A stretch of 6,715 bases of DNA from Flavobacteriaceae bacterium (GCA_002690085.1 NZDM01000079.1:1-6715); one strand, 5' to 3'. Shown: positions 1 to 5,869, numbered from the stretch's first letter. Translations and numbers: made by a program. The notes: a model not told the origin generated them from the sequence alone.

Positions 1-147
1 GGCTACACCACAAAAAAAAGAGGATGGGGCTTAGGATTGTCTTTAGCCAAACGTATTGTTGAACAATACCATGGTGGTAAAATTAAAGTACTTTACTCGG
101 CAGTAGGTAAAGGCACCACATTTCAAATCGCACTTAAAAAATTATAA
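1..147 (+). CDS. Sensor histidine kinase, C-terminal end only (partial)
   Basis: Frame 1 is open from the first base and ends at TAA 145-147, giving 48 residues. The piece reads as the end of a GHKL/HATPase_c domain. A G2-type glycine box, RGWGLGLSLAKRIVEQYHGG (residues 7-26), is followed by the two last beta-strands around GKGTTFQIAL (residues 37-46). In this family the G2 box closes the ATP lid of the catalytic domain that phosphorylates the conserved histidine of the kinase core. The RGWGLGL form (Trp between the glycines) is one I associate with flavobacterial sensor kinases. The sensor, transmembrane and dimerisation parts, and any response regulator, lie outside the window, so the stimulus cannot be told. 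The gene converges on the HIT gene, and the two share the last six bases with no terminator between them. Confidence 0.9.
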   Translation, partial: GYTTKKRGWGLGLSLAKRIVEQYHGGKIKVLYSAVGKGTTFQIALKKL

Positions 148-534
148 ATGATTCGCGATAGCATCGGCTGTTGCTTGAAATGCTTCAGGAGTTTGCTGAA
201 CTTCTTTTTTTATAAATTGAGCATCTTCCATCCCATTTAAAGGAATCAAATGCACATGGGCGTGCGGAACCTCAAGGCCTATGACGGTCATTCCGACGCG
301 AACACATGGCACGGCTTTTTCTATAGCAAACGCTACAGTTCTTGAAAACGCCATCAATCCATTATATGTTGATTCATCCAAATCAAAAAGTTTATCTACT
401 TCTTTTTTGGGAATACAAAGCGTGTGTCCTTTGGCATTTGGATAGATGTCTAAAAAGGCCAAAAAATCTTCTGTTTCAGCAACCTTATAACAAGGAATTT
501 CGCCCGAAATAATTTTTGAAAATATTGAGGCCAT
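142..534 (-). CDS. HIT-family nucleotide hydrolase/transferase (Hint/PKCI-like)
   Basis: This 130-residue protein has the size and layout of single-domain HIT proteins. An N-terminal FSKIISGEIP (5-14) is followed by FLDIYPNAKGHTLCIPK (27-43) and by the signature histidine triad HAHVHLIPL (91-99). In the family His91, His93 and His95 form the nucleotide-phosphate site, His93 being the expected nucleophile. Members hydrolyse purine nucleoside phosphoramidates or dinucleotides such as Ap4A in the cytoplasm. The exact substrate cannot be read from sequence. The ATG at 534 places the conserved start motif right at the N-terminus. Only 8 bases separate it from the greA stop, so it is almost certainly the second gene of a greA-HIT operon. 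The C-terminal tail after the triad is about 30 residues, normal for the family. Confidence 0.93.
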   Translation of the reverse strand: MASIFSKIISGEIPCYKVAETEDFLAFLDIYPNAKGHTLCIPKKEVDKLFDLDESTYNGLMAFSRTVAFAIEKAVPCVRVGMTVIGLEVPHAHVHLIPLNGMEDAQFIKKEVQQTPEAFQATADAIANHL

Positions 535-542
535 ACTACAAA

Positions 543-1016
543 TTATCTAAAAATTTCTAAGATCTCAAACTTGATAACACCGTTGGGGACTTGAATTTCT
601 GCGATATCTCCAACACTTTTGCCAAGAAGTCCTTTTCCGATGGGAGAATTAACAGATATTTTGCCGGCAGCAAGGTCGGCTTCGCCATCTGCAACCAACA
701 AATAAGTGAGTTCCATGCCGTTGGCTTGGTTTTTTATTTTAACATTGGACAAAACCAATGCTTTAGAGTTATCCAGTTGGGAAGCGTCAATAAGACGGGC
801 TCCTGCCAAGGTCAGTTCAAGCTTTGAAATACGCATTTCAAGCATGCCTTGGGCTTCTTTAGCGGCATCGTATTCAGCATTTTCGCTCAAGTCTCCTTTG
901 TCACGGGCCTCAGCAATGGCCTTAGAGGCCTTAACGCGCTCAACATCTTTCAGCTGTTGAAGCTCATTACGGAGTTTTTTCAGCCCTTCGGTGGTATAAT
1001 ATGATACATTACTCAT
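543..1016 (-). CDS. greA: Transcription elongation factor GreA
   Basis: The protein has 157 residues, the usual GreA length. The N-terminal half is the antiparallel coiled coil (about 8-75) whose tip carries ARDKGDLSENAEYDAAKE (37-54). Asp42 and Glu45 there match the acidic pair that enters the RNA polymerase secondary channel and stimulates cleavage of backtracked RNA. The C-terminal FKBP-like domain (about 80-157) holds the second Gre signature, SVNSPIGKGLLGKSVGD (121-137). GreA rescues arrested elongation complexes and improves fidelity. The start at 1016 gives MSNVSYYTTEGLKKL, the normal family N-terminus. It heads the operon with the HIT gene. Its upstream region contains a -7-like element and a terminator-like hairpin, listed separately, which suggest control by early termination. 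The acidic tip favours GreA over a GreA-like protein lacking cleavage activity. Confidence 0.96.
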   Translation of the reverse strand: MSNVSYYTTEGLKKLRNELQQLKDVERVKASKAIAEARDKGDLSENAEYDAAKEAQGMLEMRISKLELTLAGARLIDASQLDNSKALVLSNVKIKNQANGMELTYLLVADGEADLAAGKISVNSPIGKGLLGKSVGDIAEIQVPNGVIKFEILEIFR

Positions 1017-1075
1017 GCGGTACTATTTTATTTTCAATGGATTAGGGGTTGTTTATGATGCTTTAATTAAAACAT

Positions 1076-1100
1076 AAAAAAAATCTCGTTTACACGAGAT
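1076..1100 (-). terminator. Terminator-like hairpin in the greA leader (possible attenuator)
   Basis: Read on the minus strand, ATCTCGT (1100-1094) pairs perfectly with ACGAGAT (1089-1083) across a GTAA loop (1093-1090), which is a GNRA tetraloop. Seven T residues (1082-1076) follow directly. This is the shape of an intrinsic terminator. No minus-strand gene lies between it and the terminator at 1667-1697, so it does not end an upstream gene. It sits 60 bases before the greA start, just after a candidate -7 element. I infer a leader attenuator or a source of a very short leader RNA. A stabilising 5' hairpin is the alternative. Confidence 0.6.
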
Positions 1101-1107
1101 CATGGTA

Positions 1108-1115
1108 CAAATATA
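1108..1115 (-). promoter_or_regulatory. Candidate -7 promoter element for greA-HIT
   Basis: The minus strand reads TATATTTG, a perfect match to the Bacteroidetes -7 consensus TAnnTTTG. Transcription would start near 1100-1103, at the foot of the leader hairpin, leaving a leader of about 85-90 bases before greA. No convincing TTG -33 element is seen at the usual spacing, and such matches arise by chance in AT-rich DNA. Confidence 0.45.
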
Positions 1116-1146
1116 CAAAATATTTAGCAGCTGTTACTTTTTATTG

Positions 1147-1154
1147 TATTTTCG
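1147..1154 (+). promoter_or_regulatory. Weak candidate -7 element for the lipoprotein gene
   Basis: TATTTTCG differs from TAnnTTTG at one position and lies 29 bases before the ATG at 1184. No clear -33 TTG is present upstream. It is listed because the gene is divergent from greA and must have a plus-strand promoter within 1017-1183. The identification is tentative. Confidence 0.25.
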
Positions 1155-1183
1155 AAGATAAGATCATTTAAGATAAATTGTAA

Positions 1184-1648
1184 ATGAACATTACACCCTT
1201 TTTATCAAAACGCTTCTTTTTTAGATTTCTCACAAATCTATGTTTGTTTTTGGTTTGCATTAATTGTTCAAACAACAATAACTACGACCGAAACTGTAAT
1301 TTCTTATTAAATGTAGGGATACAAGTCAGTTTAAATTTAAATCTTGCGCAATACAATCAGCTGACCTTCCCAAACAATCCTGTTTATGTGCCCAATGAAG
1401 GTAATGGTGGGCTGTTTGTTAACAATATAGGAGTCGGCTATGTGGCTTTTGATGCCGCAGATCCCAATGAACCATTTGGTGCATGTTCCATTCTTGTGAT
1501 CGATGGCATTGAAGCCTACAGCAGCTGCGATGAAACGCGTCGATACAGTTTATTCACTGGCCAACCCTTGCAAAACCCAGAACTGCGCTGCAGTCTTAAG
1601 CCCTATTTTATAGAACGTATTGGCAATGAATTGTTAATATCAAATTAA
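1184..1648 (+). CDS. Small lipoprotein with a degenerate Rieske-like fold
   Basis: The 154-residue protein starts with basic residues and a hydrophobic stretch (11-27), then Cys28 followed by SNNNN. This is the usual look of a Bacteroidetes lipoprotein, although Asn at -1 and Cys at -3 make a poor lipobox. The mature part resembles the C-terminal half of Rieske domains: YVAFDAADPNEP (86-97), a cysteine at 101, SSCDETRRYSLFTGQP (113-128), and LKPYFIERIGNELLIS (138-153), which echoes the end of Rieske proteins. The His ligands of the classical CxH / CxxH motifs are absent: the first site reads DPNE and the second CDET. A 2Fe-2S cluster is therefore unlikely. From memory, similar lipoproteins sit beside greA in other Flavobacteriaceae. 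Function is unknown. It is probably anchored in the envelope, and Cys101 and Cys115 might form a disulfide. Confidence 0.8.
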   Translation: MNITPFLSKRFFFRFLTNLCLFLVCINCSNNNNYDRNCNFLLNVGIQVSLNLNLAQYNQLTFPNNPVYVPNEGNGGLFVNNIGVGYVAFDAADPNEPFGACSILVIDGIEAYSSCDETRRYSLFTGQPLQNPELRCSLKPYFIERIGNELLISN

Positions 1649-1666
1649 TTTTAAAAACCTTTAAAT

Positions 1667-1697
1667 AAAAAACCGCAGCCTTCATTGCGGTTTTTTT
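1667..1697. terminator. Bidirectional intrinsic terminator between convergent genes
   Basis: CCGCA (1673-1677) pairs with TGCGG (1686-1690) around an eight-base loop. The stem is flanked by an A-run (1667-1672) and a T-run (1691-1697), so an 11-bp stem with a U-tail forms in both directions. It lies 18 bases after the lipoprotein stop and 17 bases past the receptor stop, serving both. Confidence 0.88.
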
Positions 1698-1714
1698 ATG
1701 AGTTTTCATTCTCT

Positions 1715-3838
1715 CTAAAATATCATTGTCATACCTAAAATAAAATTACGAGTGGCCTGTGGGTAATAACCCTGGATTTCTGATGCCGTTGGGCCACTCC
1801 AAGTATCCAAGTAAGTATAGCCTCTATCTTCGTATTCTAAATCGAGAAGATTATTGACCATACCTGTGAAAACGATGGAATTAAAAACAGATTTTACATC
1901 TATCGTATAACTGAAATTTAGATCGGCCACAAAATAACTATCTAGTTTAGAGGCTTCGTTATCCGTGTTACTCATGTATTGTTCCCCAACATATTTTCCA
2001 ATCAAAGCGGTTCTAAATTTAGCATCGGGAGCATACTCAATGGCGTTTGTACTAATGACATTGGGAGAAAAAGCAATGTTGGTGTCTCCAAAATTCTGAA
2101 GTGCTCCATCACGATCTATTAGCAGATCTTGAACTGTGTTTTTACTCAAAGCAAAATTAGAATTTAATGAAAACTCATCATTTAAAGCGATATTAGCATC
2201 CACTTCCAATCCCAAGCGGTAACTTTTATCAACATTTTCTCTTAAATACTCCCCCACATTGTCCAATGCTCCTGTAAGAACCAACTGATTATTGTATCGC
2301 ATATAATATAGATTAGCATTGAGTTGCAGGCGCTCACTTTGGTGGCGCCATCCCAATTCAAAATCATTGAGTTCTTCATGAGTAACATCTGTAGCATTGC
2401 TTTCAAAATCATTGCGATTAGGCTCTTTATTTGCGCGAGCATAGGAGGCATACAAACTATTGTTTGGATTCAAATCATAGGTAAGCCCTAATTTTGGATT
2501 GAAAAAGCTAAAATTTGCATCAATATCAATTGGTACGCGCTCTGAGGTTAACCCTGTCGTCGTATAATTGACAAATCGATTCTGAAGGTCCAAAAAGACT
2601 TGTAATTTATCATTGACCTTAAAAGTCGATTTTGAAAATACACTAAAATCTGTTTTGTCCGAAATACTCAAATAATAACGGTCTCTAATGGAAGTTCCTG
2701 CCGCCAAATCACTGCCCCATATAACTTCCCCATAGTGATCGTTGGTGTAGTCACTGTAAGAAATCCCGGAGATAATTTCAAGGCCATTCTTTTGATAAGT
2801 CGCATTGGCATTGACCACATAAAAGTGATTGTCTAACCATCGGCGGACAATGACATCACTGTCATCATTGATAAGGTTGTTGTAATCCGCTGCGCTGCGC
2901 TCATCTTTGAACTGTTCAAAATAGCCTTTACCACGAGTGTAGTTCAAGCCAATATTAGTTGCCCAGTTAGAGTTCAAAGTTTCGTTCCAATGCAACTGAT
3001 AATGGTCTTGCCAATAGTTGTCTGTTTCATTGTCGTAGGTGTAAGGGTTTTGCGTACGATCTTCTTCTAATTGGGTTTTATCCAATCCGTACCAGGATTG
3101 GTATGTTTTTTCTTTACCCCCAAAGGTAATGGCTTTGACAATGGTATTGTCGTCGATGTAGTTTCCTTGCAAAAAGTAAGATTTTAAATCTGTGAAGGCA
3201 CGATCAACATAGCCGTCGGAATAAATTTTAGACAAACGTCCAGCAAATTCAAAATGATCGTCTAGCAATCCAGTAGAAAATTTCACTGTGTGTTTTCGTG
3301 TTCCATAAGAACCAAAAGCATTGGAAATTTCACCTCCTGCCTTTTGTGAGATAGCATCTGTTAAAATATTCAAACTGGCGCCAAAAGCTCCAGAACCATT
3401 GGTGGAGGTTCCTACCCCGCGTTGCAATTGTAAACTTTCAACCGAAGATGCAAAATCTCCAAGATTCACCCAAAAAGTGCCTTGACTCTCCGCATCATTA
3501 TAGGGAATTCCGTTGATGGTGACGTTGACACGCGTGGCGTCTGAACCTCTGACTCTTAAATAAGTGTAGCCAATGCCTGCTCCGGCATCAGATGATGAAA
3601 CCACAGAGGGTAAGTAATTTAAAAGTACTGGAATGTCTTGCCCTAAATTACGCTTTGCAATGTCTTTTCTTGTGACATTAGAATGGGTGATTGGCGCGTT
3701 TGGCTTAACACGGACTGCTTTGACAAGCACCTCATCGAGATTTTGTGTTGCTGTTGAATCTTGTATTTGTGTGTCTTGGGCGATAAGCGGTGTATATGAC
3801 AGTGCTAAAAATGCAAGACAAAGAATGTAATTTTTCAT
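1715..3838 (-). CDS. TonB-dependent outer-membrane receptor, likely for thiamine or a precursor
   Basis: The 707-residue protein has a signal peptide (about 1-20, ending LIAQ) and a TonB-box-like LDEVLVKAVRV (34-44). A plug domain follows (about 45-165), with RVRGSDATRVNVTINGIPYN (95-114) and QRGVGTSTNGSGAFGASLNI (139-158). Alternating beta-strands then fill a 22-strand-type barrel and end in an aromatic residue (GMTMIF). It lacks the N-terminal carboxypeptidase-like repeat of many SusC proteins, and no SusD partner is adjacent, so it resembles a vitamin or cofactor receptor more than a glycan one. A TPP riboswitch ends about 80 bases upstream on the same strand. From the riboswitch I infer uptake of thiamine, a phosphate ester or a precursor across the outer membrane, powered by TonB-ExbBD. 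This matches the OMR1 family predicted from THI-box control in Bacteroidetes. The ligand itself is not readable from the protein. Confidence 0.92.
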   Translation of the reverse strand: MKNYILCLAFLALSYTPLIAQDTQIQDSTATQNLDEVLVKAVRVKPNAPITHSNVTRKDIAKRNLGQDIPVLLNYLPSVVSSSDAGAGIGYTYLRVRGSDATRVNVTINGIPYNDAESQGTFWVNLGDFASSVESLQLQRGVGTSTNGSGAFGASLNILTDAISQKAGGEISNAFGSYGTRKHTVKFSTGLLDDHFEFAGRLSKIYSDGYVDRAFTDLKSYFLQGNYIDDNTIVKAITFGGKEKTYQSWYGLDKTQLEEDRTQNPYTYDNETDNYWQDHYQLHWNETLNSNWATNIGLNYTRGKGYFEQFKDERSAADYNNLINDDSDVIVRRWLDNHFYVVNANATYQKNGLEIISGISYSDYTNDHYGEVIWGSDLAAGTSIRDRYYLSISDKTDFSVFSKSTFKVNDKLQVFLDLQNRFVNYTTTGLTSERVPIDIDANFSFFNPKLGLTYDLNPNNSLYASYARANKEPNRNDFESNATDVTHEELNDFELGWRHQSERLQLNANLYYMRYNNQLVLTGALDNVGEYLRENVDKSYRLGLEVDANIALNDEFSLNSNFALSKNTVQDLLIDRDGALQNFGDTNIAFSPNVISTNAIEYAPDAKFRTALIGKYVGEQYMSNTDNEASKLDSYFVADLNFSYTIDVKSVFNSIVFTGMVNNLLDLEYEDRGYTYLDTWSGPTASEIQGYYPQATRNFILGMTMIF

Positions 3839-3839
3839 G

Positions 3840-3880
3840 CGATTTTTTTAAGAATCGAATAAAAAGAGGTGATTATTCTT
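3840..3880 (-). promoter_or_regulatory. Possible riboswitch expression platform before the receptor start
   Basis: Between aptamer and ATG the minus strand can form GAATAA/TTATTC (3878-3873 with 3862-3857). It can also form CGATT/AATCG (3857-3853 with 3844-3840), which ends two bases before the start codon. The two share one base, so they compete weakly. Neither is followed by a U-run, so control of translation initiation seems likelier than termination. The pairings are short and AT-rich. Confidence 0.25.
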
Positions 3881-3917
3881 TATTTTAAATTGGTGTAATA
3901 ATTTGAAACACTTACTG

Positions 3918-3999
3918 CTTCTTGTTTCCCTAAACAGCATTACCTGTTCTAGGTTCAATGGGTGTGATCTCAGCCTTGCGGCACCCCTTTAATGAGAAC
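3918..3999 (-). promoter_or_regulatory. TPP riboswitch (THI box) controlling the TonB receptor
   Basis: Read on the minus strand, the conserved TPP aptamer parts appear in order. GGGGTGC (3987-3981) is followed by a minimal P3, GCC-GCAA-GGC (3982-3973). Next come CTGAGA (3973-3968), ACCC (3963-3960, pairing with GGGT 3986-3983 as P2) and TGAACCT (3957-3951). P5 is ACAG/CTGT (3947-3944 with 3937-3934). AGGGAAA (3931-3925) closes P4 with CCT. P1 may be TTCT/AGAA (3998-3995 with 3922-3919). In this family TPP binding lowers expression of thiamine synthesis and uptake genes. The pyrimidine-sensing CTGAGA is intact, but the junction between P4 and P5 reads AGA and TT where E. coli thiM has GAU and CGU. 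See the findings. Confidence 0.93.
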
Positions 4000-4003
4000 G
4001 TAA

Positions 4004-4011
4004 CAAATTTA
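4004..4011 (-). promoter_or_regulatory. Candidate -7 element for the riboswitch-receptor transcript
   Basis: The minus strand reads TAAATTTG, a perfect TAnnTTTG match. A start near 3997-4000 would place the 5' end exactly at the aptamer P1. A TTG at 4038-4036 lies 24 bases upstream, slightly far for a -33 element. The position between the kinase terminator and the aptamer fits an independent promoter. Confidence 0.55.
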
Positions 4012-4017
4012 CATCAC

Positions 4018-4043
4018 AAAAAAATATTGTGCTAACAATATTT
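4018..4043 (-). terminator. AT-rich intrinsic terminator after the permease-kinase operon
   Basis: On the minus strand AAATATTGT (4043-4035) pairs perfectly with ACAATATTT (4030-4022) around a four-base loop. A run of seven T (4024-4018) overlaps the stem end. It lies 34 bases after the kinase stop and just before the candidate riboswitch promoter, so it should separate the two transcripts. The stem has only two G-C pairs, so efficiency is uncertain. Confidence 0.65.
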
Positions 4044-4077
4044 AATTTTTTTCCAATGGTTTAAATGGAAGTACATT

Positions 4078-4650
4078 TTATTTTTTGTTTTGATCAAGCA
4101 AAGCATCAATGTATTTGGTGGCGATATCCATACGATTTTGATGAGACCCTCTAAGTAATACATAGGTAAGGTTTTGTTTTTCGAGTTCATTTTTAAATGC
4201 CGAAAACATTTGATCCCTTTCATTGGGCTTGTCTCGCAAATCATCGGGAACCCATGGAATGTCCGCAGCGCATAAGAAATACAAATCATAAGTATTTCTT
4301 ATGGCGTAGTATGCAATTTTTGGGTCGCAATAACCATTGTAATAGACTTCAGAATAAACTTTGGTTTGAAGTAAATCAGTGTCGCAAATAAGCAACTTAT
4401 TGGCTTTTCGAAGACGTTCATTTTCCAATTGCATTTGACCCAAGGCAATGGGACCTAAATCTTCTTTGGCACAGATGGTCCTATGCTGGTCCCATTTGAC
4501 TTGTAAATACGACCTCGCGTATTCTGGTACATAGGCGGTTTTATAATATTCTGCCAAGGCCTTTGAAAGGGTTGATTTCCCCGTAGATTCCGGACCATAA
4601 AGAACAACCTTAATGCAGTCTGCTGTTATTTGTTCAAGTGTTTTTTCCAT
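4078..4650 (-). CDS. NadR-type P-loop kinase (ribosylnicotinamide kinase-like; possibly thiamine-related)
   Basis: The 190-residue protein has a Walker A motif, GPESTGKST (19-27), then VPEYARSYL (41-49). A Walker B-like LLICDTDLL (86-94) follows, and DIPWVPDDLRD (130-140) matches the DxPWxxDxxR stretch of the C-terminal kinase domain of NadR. The nucleotidyltransferase half of full-length NadR is absent, so this is a stand-alone kinase. In NadR this domain phosphorylates nicotinamide riboside in the cytoplasm, trapping it after entry by PnuC. The gene starts inside the last codons of the PnuC-family gene (25-base overlap), so the two are translationally linked and probably act on the same substrate. 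The next gene downstream is under a TPP riboswitch. Thiamine phosphorylation is therefore a real alternative to nicotinamide riboside, and sequence alone does not decide. Confidence 0.85.
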   Translation of the reverse strand: MEKTLEQITADCIKVVLYGPESTGKSTLSKALAEYYKTAYVPEYARSYLQVKWDQHRTICAKEDLGPIALGQMQLENERLRKANKLLICDTDLLQTKVYSEVYYNGYCDPKIAYYAIRNTYDLYFLCAADIPWVPDDLRDKPNERDQMFSAFKNELEKQNLTYVLLRGSHQNRMDIATKYIDALLDQNKK

Positions 4651-5240
4651 TCAATATAGCCTTGTATTGCTAAAACTAAAAATATTGTGAATTGCAGGCC
4701 TGAAAAACCTAGGCCCTTAACGAAATATAAAGGAATAGAAATCAAATTCCCCAAAATCCAAAAAATCCAATGTTCTATTTTTTTATGGGCCATGAGCCAC
4801 ATTCCAGCAAAGAAAATCCCGCTGGTAAAAGTGTCAAAATAATCTGTTACGCGATCAAAACGATCATAATATAAATAAACGCCAACAACAAAGGCTGCTG
4901 TACTGATAAAAATGCCGATGGCTTTTAGCATGTCTAAGGGATTGGATGTTGTGATTTCAATGCTTTGCCCTGAAGTTTTATGATTCCAAATATACCAACC
5001 ATAAAAGCTCATGAGCGTGTAATAAAGGTTGATGATCATGTCACCATAAAGTGTAAATTGATAGCAGATGTAAACATACAATACGGTACTGATAATCCCT
5101 GTGGGAAACACCCAAATGTTTTCTTTTTTGGCGTACAGAACACTTGCAATTCCAAAGAATACAGCCACAATTTCAAGAGTTATATGAAATGCCGTTACGC
5201 CGGTATAAGGAGCACTAAAAAAATCAATAATTTCTTTCAT
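4626..5240 (-). CDS. pnuC: PnuC/PnuT-family vitamin transporter (nicotinamide riboside or thiamine)
   Basis: The 204-residue integral membrane protein has about seven hydrophobic segments (near 17-36, 44-62, 66-84, 104-124, 137-151, 156-173, 178-196). It carries the PnuC-family pattern: EIVAVFFGIASVLYAKKENI (23-42), WVFPTGIIS (43-51), then SFYGWYIW (78-85) and later WILGNLISIPLYF (161-173). Family members carry out facilitated diffusion of an unphosphorylated vitamin, which a cytoplasmic kinase then traps. PnuC takes nicotinamide riboside, PnuT thiamine and PnuX riboflavin. The downstream overlapping NadR-like kinase suits that mechanism. The nearby TPP-controlled receptor favours PnuT, while kinase homology favours PnuC. 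The ATG overlaps the stop of the phosphopantetheinyl transferase gene as ATGA, which supports this start. No riboswitch is seen directly upstream of this gene. Confidence 0.9.
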   Translation of the reverse strand: MKEIIDFFSAPYTGVTAFHITLEIVAVFFGIASVLYAKKENIWVFPTGIISTVLYVYICYQFTLYGDMIINLYYTLMSFYGWYIWNHKTSGQSIEITTSNPLDMLKAIGIFISTAAFVVGVYLYYDRFDRVTDYFDTFTSGIFFAGMWLMAHKKIEHWIFWILGNLISIPLYFVKGLGFSGLQFTIFLVLAIQGYIEWKKHLNK

Positions 5241-5869
5241 GCTTCAGTTGTGGTAATAGCGCATGCAAATCCGTCAAATTCAAAAAATAGGCTTTCATAA
5301 TTTAGGCGTCTTTCGCCTTCCAAAATCCAAACCCTGGTGGTGTTTTTTTTAGACTCAAAGGGCAGCACTAAAAAATTTTTTTTTAAAGAAATTCCAGATT
5401 TGGAGTACAATTTGTACAAGGATTCCTTAATGCACCAAATCCATGTCAATTTTTGAATGTATTTGTCTGAATTTTCATTTAGATAATGAGACTCATAGCC
5501 GATAAATCTAGAAGCAATATTGAGAATTTTATGGCGTTTTTTTTCAATATCAATACCAACTGGGCTACCGCTAACCACCACCGCTGCATAATTATATGAA
5601 TGCGTAATTGAAATGAAATGTCTGTCTTTGAGGTGGGGCTTACCCGAATTGTCGTAAAATAAATCTTGGTCTGTGTAGCCAAAGTTTTTCAGAAGCTTTC
5701 GAACACATAGAAATCCGCGTTGGTGAAGTTCACTTTTCATGGCATTAACACGCTCTAAACTCTCTTTTTTTAAATTAAGAGATGCTTTTAAAGCATCCAA
5801 GGGCTCTGAGATATGCCAAATTTTAACATGAGTTTGTGAGTTGACATCAAGAGATTTATAAAGTGGCAT
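5237..5869 (-). CDS. 4'-phosphopantetheinyl transferase superfamily protein
   Basis: The 210-residue protein shows the Sfp-type (about 200-240 residue) layout. GKPHL (76-80) precedes FISITHSYNYAAVVVS (85-100), then VGIDIEKKR (104-112) with the Mg2+-binding Asp107 and Glu109, and WCIKESLYKLY (145-155) with the catalytic-site Lys148-Glu149 pair. The enzyme moves 4'-phosphopantetheine from CoA to a serine of carrier proteins, activating acyl-carrier or peptidyl-carrier domains. The partner cannot be named because no carrier gene is in the window. It heads the operon with the PnuC-family gene (ATGA overlap) and is divergent from ahcY, with 109 bases between. The coding strand contains A-runs of 7-9 bases at 5343-5350, 5376-5384, 5537-5544 and 5765-5771. 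The start at 5869 is the only reasonable one. Confidence 0.92.
   Translation of the reverse strand: MPLYKSLDVNSQTHVKIWHISEPLDALKASLNLKKESLERVNAMKSELHQRGFLCVRKLLKNFGYTDQDLFYDNSGKPHLKDRHFISITHSYNYAAVVVSGSPVGIDIEKKRHKILNIASRFIGYESHYLNENSDKYIQKLTWIWCIKESLYKLYSKSGISLKKNFLVLPFESKKNTTRVWILEGERRLNYESLFFEFDGFACAITTTEA

Noticed and set aside
591..960. Plus-strand open frames opposite greA
   Set aside because: They lie antisense to a complete, motif-rich GreA and encode low-complexity sequence with no recognisable family.
1715..3838. SusC-type glycan receptor of a polysaccharide utilisation locus
   Set aside because: There is no SusD partner, no carboxypeptidase-like N-terminal repeat and no glycoside hydrolase nearby; the TPP riboswitch points to a vitamin instead.
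4040..4072. TTCCA/TGGAA hairpin after the kinase stop
   Set aside because: It is followed by A residues rather than U on the minus strand; the neighbouring 9-bp stem at 4022-4043 with its U-run is the better terminator.
4032..4289. Minus-strand open frame in another reading frame of the kinase gene
   Set aside because: It overlaps the NadR-like kinase, whose frame carries all motifs, and it also runs through the terminator region.
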